Assembly: GCA_013398275.1 (NCBI GenBank)
Contig: VZSE01002451.1
Coordinates: forward strand, 1,113,776-1,177,775
DNA from: Promerops cafer
Lineage: Eukaryota; Chordata; Aves; Passeriformes; Nectariniidae
Length of the DNA: 64,000 nucleotides
Direction of reading: 5' to 3'
Shown: positions 1-11,700 of the stretch, in pieces
How positions within the stretch are numbered: position 1 is the first letter of the stretch
Layout of the letters: each line of letters starts with the position of its first letter
Notes under the pieces: model-generated
What the model saw: only the letters and a program-made list of their open reading frames with translations
The model's database searches: none
Told to the model about the DNA's origin: nothing
Translations under genes and position numbers: made by a program

Positions 1-72
1 GCGCAGATTCTCCTTTATCCTGATGGAATCCGCCACGTCAGAGGGAGTCACCAGCTCATACAGAGGCTCTGC
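1..72 (-). CDS. C8B: C8B coding exon 10, partial at window edge
   Basis: Twenty-four codons remain before the sequence ends. They begin AEPLYELVTPSD, matching human VEPLYELVTATD, and follow a good acceptor CCTGTAG. The frame joins exon 9 in phase 0. The C-terminal exons (rest of MACPF, EGF-like, second TSP1, stop) lie outside the window. Confidence 0.95.
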
Positions 73-3000
73 CTACAGGGAGGGGAGAAACTGCATCCAT
101 TCCCAAGCTCAAAACGCCATGAACATCCCAAGGCTCGGTGGTGGCACAGCTGGAGGGGGAAATGGAGGCTGTGTGGCACAAACTCCAGGTGTCCCGTTGC
201 TATTTGCTAAAACCTTGTGAACTGGGAGTCAGGAATACTCCCAGGGATGCTCCCCTTGGCTTCCAACACCAGAGCGGTTGGAAATGTGTAACAAAACACA
301 GCAGCCAAACTGTTGGATAAGAAACAGGCTAGGTTGCACAGGAGTTTCATTAAATCCTTTCTCACCCACTTTTCGTTTCCATTTTTAGATCAGATTTGCT
401 GTAAGAAAACTTACATTTTCTGAGTGATCTCTTACTCTGATTTTAAAAATGTCCCCTAAAACCATCCACAGAAATCTCCTCCTACATCCCCCCAGCACAG
501 CCAGAGGCACCAGTCACAGGGATCCACATCAGCCCTCCCACCTTCACCACTCCTGCGTTTCAAGGCTGGTTTTTATCACATCAGCCCTCCCACCTTCACC
601 ACTCCTGCGTTTCAAGGCTGGTTTTTATCCTTATGGAGCCCAGAAAAGGGTTTCATTGCCTTCCAGAAGGGAGAGGATTTGACCTCCATCTGCAGATGGG
701 CTCGGGGAGAGGAGACAAGAGTGTGCACAGCACAGTGAACGTGCAGGGACCAAGGAGACTTTGGCTCACTCATTTATTTTCCTCCTGAGAATGAGGGAAA
801 GTTAAAGTGGGGTGTCAATAGTGGCAGCCACCCATTACTGCCAGTGGGATGATACTTCCATGTGCCATCACAGGATCCACCCCAAATTCCTATCCTCACT
901 GCAGAGATGCTGCCATGCAGGCCACACACAGGAAGCACAAAAGATCACCCTCCTGCTATCACAGGCTCAAACTACAAGAACTAAAGAATGTTCCAATAAA
1001 AAAAAAAATTCCTCATTTCCTGCTGCTGTACATCCACTCTTCATCAATTATCTGTGATCCATACTTTGCTTTTTGAATTCAGACCATACAAATGAGGAAA
1101 TACACTAAGAGTGACCTGCCAAGTCCCTCCAGCAGATGATTTATGAACTGATTTGCTTTAGTTTTCCCTAACTAAGCATTCTTGGGCTGACATTTAGTCA
1201 CACTCTGCTGGTACTTTTGATCTTCAAGCCCCACAGGGATATTGATATGGAAATGAAGATGCCAAATCCAAATTACATCCGCCTGAGGTTTTTCACTGGG
1301 CAGCCTGGTCAGTGATGCCAAGCAAGACAAAGAACACCTCAGTTCCTCATGGGAGGTTTTTCTGTGTGGGGCATTTGGTGCAGAGGTCTGCATTTCTCTT
1401 GTCTCCTGCCCTGAGACCTCCCAGTGCATTTCTGGAAGGTCAATCCACAGCACACCAGGGGCTGCAGCAAGTGCCAGATGGGCACTGGCTGTATTTCCAA
1501 ATTACTGATTTTTGCTTGCTTCACCTCTTTAGAATTCACCTCTTTCTTGAGAAACAACCCCCTTTTACAAATTTAAAGATTTTTGCCTAAGATTAAATTT
1601 TACAATGAGAAACAACTATAAATCAACTTCTACCTCTACCAGTCCAAACTCCCATTTAAAAGGATGTTCTCTTGCACTTTTGTACCCTCACTCATTTGGA
1701 CATTAAAGATGATGAGGAAGAACTGCTACACACTTCGGCTTGCTTTTTCGCATTTCTAAAACTCTCCAGGGATCAAAAATCCTTGACTCTTCAAAGCCTA
1801 ACTCCTGTTTTTAAGGTTCAGCTAAGCTGCACAAACACCCAGGCATGCACAGTGAACTACCTGAAAGAATGGCCACTGGTGCTCACAGACGTTGACAAAC
1901 ATCAAGGAAAATAGAAGTCCTTATAAAATACATACAGATACAATTTTTGGTAAGTTATGTATTGGTAAAACAGAAGGTGGATCATCTGATCTGCATGGCA
2001 GGCAGCAAGAAATGACATCTGCACAGCCAAGTGAAAGGGTTAAAGCTCTTTACTTTGTGTATTTCCAACCACAGTCCCTTTAAAGCATTGCACCTTTGCA
2101 TTTCTGAATAGTTAGAGAAGCTACGCTGCACAGTAAGCTCTGTTATTCCTGTTTGGTTTTTCCCTAAATCCTGCTTATTTAAACACAGAGTTCTCCAAGG
2201 AGCTCAGCTGGGGCTGAGGAGGAAGTGGAGGGTGCAGTACCTTCAGCTTTATGATCTCAGGGTTGTACTGCACAGCATCTCCCCACTGCTGCATGAGCTG
2301 GGCCGTGGGCAGGTCCTTGTGGGCCAGTGTGGTGATGTCTTCACTCGCTCCTCCGCGGACCAGCGCGACGAAATCCTCCACAAGCTGCTTCCTGGCAGTG
2401 CTGTCTGCAAGAATGCACCCAGAACAGTGCCCAGCTCTGCCCAGGTTGTGTCTTTGTGGGCTGCAGTTATCAGCTAGCAGCAAAAACGCTCCCATACAGG
2501 ACCCGTCCCACTCGGAGGGCAGAGGAAAAAGGCCACAGGGGTTGCTCACCTGGTTTCCTGCAAAGTGTGTCCTGTGTCCCTCCTGCTCCCTTGCAGGAAT
2601 TCCCCATCCTGCATCCTGCATCCCTCCCCTAATTCCTTCCCCATGGTTTTAAGCTCACGGGTCCTTCCACAGCCCAGTGCTCCTCACCACCAGGAATATT
2701 CCCCGTTCTCCTCCACGTATTTCCAGGTGCACATTCCTCCTGTGCACAGCCCCAGCTCCCCATGTCCCCAGGGGCTCCCACAACACCATCACCTCCCTGC
2801 TTTTCCCATCAGGATGCAAAAAGAGGCGTGCTGGGTTGCCCTGCTGAGAGGAGGGGGTTGATCTTTAACACAGCACTGGCCAGGTGGGTGATGGTTGATC
2901 TGTCCCTGCTTCTCCTTGGGATGCTGAGCAGATATTCACTCTCTACAGAGAAAATCCTGGGAAAAACCCCAAGCTCTGAGACATTTCCCCCCTCTGCTTG

Positions 3001-5725
3001 GGGTTAGCCAGCAGACTCAAAAAGTGGCTGTGAGGGAGTGGGGAAATACCACAGGCAAGATCACAAAATCTTCATTTCATTATGACAAAGAAATGAAATG
3101 GCAGAAGTGTTTCATGCTTACCCCCAATCTCTTTCAAAAGGGCTTTACAGCCAGCTGACTCCACTCCAAGCCCCACAGAGATTTTACGAAGATCCACAGC
3201 AATGTTAAAGCCCTTCTGTGCACATTTCTGCACATCGCTCAGAGAAAAACCTTAAACACACAAAAATTGTAAGGTTTTAATACAACTGTTTCATGTTTTA
3301 TGTCCACGCACACAGAAAATGAGAGTTGGTAAGTATTTTTGCTTTAGGAAAAGAAAAAAAAAAAAGATATGATGAAGATTATTTTTGGGTTTTTTTGGTA
3401 CTTAACTGTATGAAACAAAATCTCTACGTTTTACAGAACTCCGAAGCCAAGTGGAAATGCTGGAAGAGGAGGATTTTAGTCACCCACCCAGCTGTACTGG
3501 GTTAAACAGAGCTGCAGTGGGTAGGAAAACAGTGGATGTCTAACCCCAGACTACCCAGCACCCATCCCCATCCCCAGGATCCAGGTTTTTTTAAGAGGAA
3601 TAGATGAAATAGCTTTTCCTCCTTTTACCAGCTCACATCTCCAATTCTCTGCTGCCAGAAGATCCTTAAGCGCTTCCTGGAAATTTAGATTGGATATCAA
3701 CATTTCTTCACCAGAAGGGTTATCAAGCTCTGGAAGAAGTTTCCCAGGGCATGGATGGAGTCCCCAACCCCAGAGGGATTCATGGGACATGTGGATGTGG
3801 CACCTGGGGACATGGTTTAGTGGTGGCCTTGGCAGTGCTGCGTTAACAGCTGGACTCCCTGATCTCAGAGAGCTTTTCCAACCTAAAGGACTCCATGATT
3901 CTAAGATGTGGCAGATTGGATTCTGTGTGAGAGCAGAGCAAGTACCAACCATGTCACACAGGGTGTGATACCAGATCTGCAAAAGAAAATTTCAGTTCCA
4001 GCACAGACAGTACAAATGTAATGAGGGATTTGAAGGGGAAAACCTGAATTCTCAGACTGGACCTACAAAACCCTGCTGAGAACTTACAGCCCAGTTCAGC
4101 ACTTGTTTGAAAATGTTGTTATTGCTGCAGGATCCTGATCTGGGTCAGCAGACACTGATTTTTCATTTTGATGCAAACAATAATACACTTTAGTTCAAAC
4201 AAACGTGGCTTGTGATGGGCCCACAGCAACAGCTGAGAAATTGGGAAACTCTGTTAGAATTTGAATACCTGAAATGTGAATCTAAATTCTGTCCCTCTCT
4301 CTAACTCCAGGGTAAGGAACTTCCCACACAGCAGAAGAACAAACAAACAGAGTATTACACAAAGCAGAGCCCAGTAGAGGCCTCTGCAAACAGACAGCAG
4401 AGGCAGCTCCTCACTCCCCTGCCAATGAATAAATAATTGAGAGTGCAGCTATTGATTAATGTCACACTGCACGCTCTGTCCTACACAACAATCATTTCTC
4501 ACAACAAAGGGAGCCAGAGCCAAAGAGCAGGAGCAATGTCAGGCACAAGAGTCACCCAGTAAATTATTTACTGTTTCCTACATGCTGGGAAAGCTCTCCA
4601 GGCTAAAGGTGTTCCAAAACTGCCATTTGAAAGGCAGTGGAAAAAGAACTTAGGTGAAGGTTTTCAAAGCTAACAGAAGTGTTAAGATCCACGACTCTCG
4701 TTCATCTCAACATCTTGTCAGCCTCTAAAACGTCTTGTCTAAAATACTTGCCCCAGGGCCTTTCTGTGTGAACTAAATCCAGCCCGTGATGCTGAGCATG
4801 CTTCGAAAACCTCTTTACTCACTGCCAACGAGCACCTCTCCTCCCACATTTCCTGCAGCGTTTCTTTGAGATGCTGTTGACTCCTTCTCCCATCATCTCC
4901 CTCTCCTGACCTCAGACCCGAGCCATCCCTGCGTGCCTGCAGAGAGGTTTTCCCACCCGAAACCTGTCCCCAGAGCTCCTCCCCAACCCTGAGGTGCACG
5001 CACCCGCCTTGCGGAGCTCGTCGCTGTTCATGACCAAAGTGTATTCATAGATGCCCCCAGCAGTGGCCTCCTTGATGAAGTGTGTCCCGAAGTCCCTGCA
5101 GAGCTCCCGGTACTCCCCGTAGCTGTATTCCGCGGGGAGCTGCCGCAGCCGCTGCAGGAACTCGTGGTGCAGCATCAGGGCTCGTGGCTTCAGCTTGTAA
5201 ACACCAACAGCCAGCTCAGAACGGGCGTGGATGAACTTGCTGGACTGCAGGAAAGGCAGGAGCACAGGAGAATCCAGGAGCAGTGAGGGATGGAATTCTC
5301 ATGACAATGTGAATTTGATATTTGCGGTTAAACAACCAGCGCCGGTCGGGATTTATTGATTTCACAGCTTCCAGCTGGAAATCTTGTAACTGGAAATCCT
5401 ACAACTGGAAATCTCCTAAGTAACTTTTGCAAAAGCAAAACTTTTAGTAGTGAAAGTTCCTGAGAGTCAGGCCATGACTGGGACACAGGAAGAGGCAGGG
5501 TCCAGGTTCTGATGTGGCACATCCAGAATGCAAGGACACCTCAGCATCCTGCAGGACTGCTTCACCCCTAATAAAACTTTATCTCTCACAAGCTCTCTCC
5601 TGAAAAGTTCTGACATCTGAAATCATGATTTGTATGGGAAATGGTCATTCTCTGGCTAAGCCAGATTCATATCTGTATTTCACAGACTGTGCCCTTATCA
5701 AAACTGAAAGAAGAAAACACAAACA

Positions 5726-5756
<31 letters not shown>

Positions 5757-8700
5757 TCATATGGCTCTGTGTAGATATGTAAACATGGGTAATTTTTTTC
5801 TCTCTCCCCTTTCTGGCATAAAAGTCTGGAACAGAAAATGTCTTCCATTATGTTCAAAGGATTTAGTGTTCAGTTGTCTGGGCCAGCAGGACAAGCACAT
5901 CAGGGAGGGATCAGTATAGAACGCTTCAGCTTAAATAATAAAATCAGGACTTAATATTTGGTTTCTTTATGGGTATCTGTTGCAAATGCTTCTCATCAGC
6001 CTCTGATCCTGTTGTGAGAAATTCCACTTTGAAGGAAGCAAATGCAAGGAATATTTTGCCATTCCTGAGGACACTTTTATACTGAAAGGAGGCAGATTGG
6101 TGATACTATTACACCACTGATATGAACTACCTTTGTTTATGGCAATAACAGATGAAAAAAAAAGAAAAAAATGATGGCAGTCATAGCAGTTATAGATTCA
6201 AGTTGAACAGGGTTCTTAGTTTCAATTTTTCACTACACACATTCAAAGGTGGATGCCCAGCAGGGCAGTGGACAGACCACACTGAGAATCAGAGAATATC
6301 CACAGCTGGAAGGGACCCACAAGGATCACTGAGTCCTCTCAACAATTTGTGGCTGATTTCAAAGGCCAAGCAGCCCAGATCCTGGCTGAGAGCTGAATGG
6401 AAAAGCTCCTGGATGCTGCAAACACAAAGGAAGGCATTCTGGGGGTAGTCAAGGCTTGAACAAATGGCAGAATCCAGTTGGGGAAAGGATTTGATTTATC
6501 CCAGTCCTGGCTGCTGACCTGAGGAGGAGCCTCAAACCAACCCACACACACACACTTACAGGAAACACGTTAGCAGGAAATTAAGTGGAGCAGTGCTTAC
6601 ACTTGAGGAAAATCTTTTCATCCTCTGCATGAACTTCTTGAACCTCATGTCATTTGAATTGTAACCAAGTTCAAACACTTTTGGTATTTTTATACCGACG
6701 CTGAAGCTTGACTGCGAAGCTTTTGCCTTCAGGACACTGCTTTCATAATTTGAGTAGGAGTCATATTCAGTCATTGTAAATTCATATTTGCCTTTGGTCT
6801 AAACAGAAAGGAAAAACAACATGTCTCATTTCCTGCACAGTGATTGTACACCTGAAGTGTGGGGAAGGAATGCAGACACAAATATACTTGTGAATTAATG
6901 CTTGCACTTTGAAGATGAAAAGCCTTGTATAATTGCAAAGCACTATTATTATTAACACAGGTACTTCAAGAATACTTGATTTACAGCAGCAGGAAAGCTC
7001 CTATCTCCTCCATATTGCAAGGTCCTCAGGCTTTCACTTAATATGTCAATCTTATGCAAAGAAGGTGAAATCTTAAACACAGGCATCAATTAAAGTACAA
7101 ATTCTGAAAGGTAAAGGTTTCCTAGTGGGCAGCACTCAAAAACATCATGTCATCAGAAGCACTAAGGTCAAATACGTAACATTTGAGATGGGGCTTTGAT
7201 GCATGACAGGACCAAGTCTTCTTTCACACAAAGCACGTGGTGTGTTCAACATGGTGGAGTGGGTGGGGTATGAGGATGTTCTAGAATAGGGTAAAAATCA
7301 GCCTGATCCTATTGGGTGTCAAGAATTTTCTGATTTTTTTTACAAAACAACCCAGCAATGAAGCTTTGGGCACTAAATCCACTGGGATACATGTGTGTGA
7401 GTTTATTTGCAGGCACATCTGGCACGTACCTCTGGCGTGTAGCTTTCCACGTTGTACGGCTTCCTGAACCTCGTGTCCGTGATGTAATGGGGAGAACATC
7501 CCCCAGCGTAGTACCTGTGATCCAGGACCAGCCCTTCCAAGCTGTTTGTGAAGATATTCAACCTGGAGGTGAAGCAGAACAGCAATGTTTTATGGTATCA
7601 TCAATTCAGAGCTAAACACTAAATGCCTTGGCTGAGAAAGGTGAAGGATTGTTTTATTTGGCTACAGGCTCTTCGTTTCACACTCCTTTATTTTGAAACC
7701 CCCCCCCAAAAAAGCTTGGCCTCTTTCACTGTCCAACCAACCCAGGTGCTGAAGAAGAACCTGACTTCTGAAAGAAGAAAAGAAAGCAAAAAACAGAGTT
7801 GAATTTTGACACTTGAATATAAATGGCAATTTTCATCCCCCAGCTGTGAATGACACCGGTGTTACTGCCACCAGCACTGGCAGGTTTGTGGCCTTTACTG
7901 GAACTCTCCAGGAAGAGCAGAACAAACTGGACCAGCCAAACTCCCACCCCACCAGGCTGCTCACCCTGAGCATCCCCAAATATCCCCAGCATCCATCAGA
8001 ACCTTCAAAGACAGGTGTGCCAATCAATGCCATCAACCCAGACTGATTTTTAATTCACACTTCTTCATTCTGGTTTATCAGCCAAAATCTCTGCCACGTT
8101 GGTCAAGGGTCAACCAGAGGTCAGGAGATAACAGTAAAAATCATTGGGGAACAAGAAAAGAGGTACTCAAGCAAGAGCTCAGCTAATCCTTGAAAGCACA
8201 GGGAGTTTTCCTTTGATTTCAGGGGATGATGGTCAGAAACCTTAACCTGTCTGCTCTAAGAAAGGATGTAGCACTGCACTTTGTGGACATGAGCAGATTA
8301 AACCCCACCACTTGCTTTTTCCCATTGCTGCTGGTGGGATGAAACTTTATCCAAAAAAACCCACAAAAAACTATCAGTGCTCCAGGACCCTGTTGGATCT
8401 GCCTCTCCCGATTTTGGGGAGAGAGGCTTGCATGATAATGACTCTGAAGCTGTAAAAAAATTAGCTCTAATTTTAGAATAATCTGGGAAAAAAGGGAAGT
8501 CCACTAAAAGCAAATTAGTGAGCAATTGTAGCTTCAAAGAGATGAGAATCATGTTCCTATAATTGTCCAACATAATTTTTAATTTTGATTAAACTCAGAA
8601 GTACAAAGCATTAGCAATGACATGTGCAGCAGCCACATCTCCAGAGAATAACGAGAAAATTATGTTTTTTCCTTGCAATATGATTTTCCTTTTTTTTTTT

Positions 8701-11700
8701 TTTAATGTAAAAAGCAATTTTTTCCCTGCAGAGTAAAAAAAAACCCTCTTTTCACACAGTCTGATCTTACAGAAATTTGCCACAACTTTAGCCTGAAAAA
8801 TCAGCCTGAATCAATTCAGACTTAGATTTTAGTCCCCACAGAGCTGCAAATATGCAGTTTTACCCTACCCCACTCACACAAATCACAAAAATTCCACCAC
8901 CTCTCAATGTCATGGAAGAAGTCAAAGGAATTTAAACACCTTTCCCCCTCCCCACCAAACCAATACAGGGTGTAAGAATACAAACCCAAGGATAAATTGA
9001 ATGATTTGGGTTAGGAAGGACCTTTAAAGTTCACCCCGTCCCACCCCCTGCCATGGGCAGGGACACCTTCCACTATCTCAGGTTGCTCCAAGCCCTGTCC
9101 AGCCTGGCCTTGGACTCTTCCAGGGATGGGGAAGCCACAGCTTCTGTGGGCAACCTGTGCCAGGGCCTCCCCACCCTCACAGGAGAGAATTTATTCCCAG
9201 TACCCCATCTAACCCTGTCCTCTGGCAATGGGAAGCCATTTCCCCTTGTCCTGTCACTCCAGGCCCTTGTAAATCATCTCTCTCCATCTTTCTTGTTGAC
9301 TCCTTCAGGTACTGGAAGGCTGCAATTAGGTCACCCCAGAGCCTTCTCTTCTCCAGGCTGAACAATCCCAATTCTCTCAGCCTTTCCTCTTGGCAGAGCT
9401 GCTCCATCCCTCTGAGCAACTTGGTGACCCTGCTCTGGACTTGCTCCAACAGGTCAATGTCCCCCAGGCTTTGGATCAGGTTCCTGGGTCCCAACTCACT
9501 CCTGGATACAAAAATTATTCCAGCCTTCCTCTGTTCAGTGTTTGTCTGGAGGCACATTAGATCATTCTCAGCCTTAAGTAAGAGAGCATCTCACCAAAGT
9601 CCCAGGCTTACCCTTTTGCCAGATTCTCTATTCCCCAATACTCTTCCATCTTCTGGTCACATTTCCTGAACACTTTTCTGCAGTTTTTCTCATCTGACTG
9701 GTCCCCACAGTCGTCATCCCCATTGCAGAGCAGCCTCCGTGCAATGCATCTCCCTAGGATGGAAGGGGCAAGTCACCCGTAAAACAATCTGTGATCACAC
9801 TCCCTGACATGGAGTCTAGGAGCAAAACAGAAAATTCCTGGAATGAATGGTTCAAATCTAGCTGGAAAAAAAAAAATCTCTATCTGCATGGATCCCCAAA
9901 GTCCATCTGTTCAGTTTCACTCAAAAGCGTCATAATCTTGAAATTCCTTGCTCATCCTAGGAAAAAAACCCACAATAATTAAAAGTATAAAAAAGTATAG
10001 GATGTTTTTGGTAATTTTTTTTTCATTTTGAGAGAGCAAACATGCTGGTTCAGCAGGCCTCGTGTATGTTATTATTTTTTTCTCTCTTCCCATGCCCACA
10101 ATTACTGGGTGTTTTCAGTCTCACCAAAACGCTGGAAGATGGAGAGCAGAGGCTTTTCCTTTGCCCCATCTCAGGTGCTGAGCTCCTGTTGCTGTCACTT
10201 GTGCTGCAGACTTTGCTGCTATAACCAGGTTATAATCTCCTGTTTGGAGATTCTAAAGATGGCTAATAGACTCACTCTGACACAAACGCAAGCATGGAAG
10301 GAGCCAGGTCAATTCCTGGCATCCCCCTGGCCCAGCAAACTCCTGCAGAAGCACGAAGTTCAGCAGTGGCATCAGAAGTGACACCTGATTACCTGAGCAG
10401 CAGCACTCCCCAGTCCCCAGATCCTCACCTGTGACTGCACACACAAACCCATCACACCGAGCCCTGCTCCTGCAAGGACTGTTTGTGACACACTCCTCAG
10501 CTTCTCTGTCAGAGTAATCACAGGCATCTCCACCGAACTGCGAGGGCTGTTCCAGGCGGGCAAATCTGTACTGTGATGAAATAAAAAATATTGACTCAAG
10601 TGCACAGAAATGGTGAATTTTACGCTTCTCTGGTTGAAAAACAAACTTTGTGTGGCCGAGATCTGATCTAAGCGCGCTCTGTCGTATTAAAAGAGAAATG
10701 TGTCAGCACAGAAGTGTGAAGCTGGTAATTTGCCTCGTTTCAAAGGTTTCTGATCTGCGACAGTTTTAATTTTACTTGAGGAAGGGTTGAGGATCGGGAG
10801 GGATGAAGGAAAGTTTGCTTTTCTTTGACAGTTTGTTTAAATGAGCCTGACAGTGCAGTGCAGGACTTTGCAAGAGTAAGGAAGGATTCAGTTCCATCTC
10901 CTCTCTTTCAATTAGTGCTGGTAACGACATCCCTTGTTATTTTCTGTCAGTGTATTTACTTGCCCCTCTGTATCATTAGGGTTTTTTTTCCGCCCACAAC
11001 ACTGCTGTGAGGCAGTCAATTACCCTGTCCAATATGTTAGCCCTCCTTTTTTCCCCAGCTTCTGAGATTAACTCTTTGATACGAAGCTTCACTCTCCCCC
11101 CAACTCCCATCATTGGTTGTTTCTGCTTAAGCCTGGGAACAGCTTCTCCAACTTGTTAGCAGAGGTCTCTCTAGCAACAGGGATTTTGCTCTTCACGCTG
11201 CTGGGATCATTACTTTCATTTGATGGGGCTTCTCGGGTGGAAAATGCTGTCTGGCAGACAAGAAAAAGCATCTTAATCCTGAGAGGCACCGAGTGTCTCC
11301 AGGTCCCACAGGGGACCATTAGTGGGGAAGGTGCCTTGCACTGCTGCTGGAAGGACAGGACTGTGTCGGGAAGTCCCTGCAAAGCCTGGCCTTACACCTT
11401 CTCAGGACAGTGAGGCACCCTGGAAAGCACTGGAATTACTGGGGGTGGTGAGCTGAAGAGCTAAAAGCCACCTGAAAGCAAAACCCACAGTCTCACCTGT
11501 GCAGGGCCTTCCTCGGCAGCCCGCCTCGGTTTGCCCAACCCCACGGACAAAAAGGACACGGCTCGAAGGAGGTCCCACCTCCTGGTTTCTCGGTGGTCCC
11601 CAGAGCACAGACACTCACCCTTTTCTTCTGGCAGGGGTCACACTTGCTCCAGGAGGACCAGGAGGAGAGGGCGCAGTCGCGGGGCTGCGGCGGGACCCTC

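Noticed and set aside
2232..2652. Plus-strand open frames of 81 and 133 codons
   Set aside because: Antisense shadows of C8B exon 9 and its flanking intron.
9157..9669. 170-codon plus-strand open frame
   Set aside because: Its sequence is mostly reversed CR1 repeat followed by antisense of C8B exon 4.
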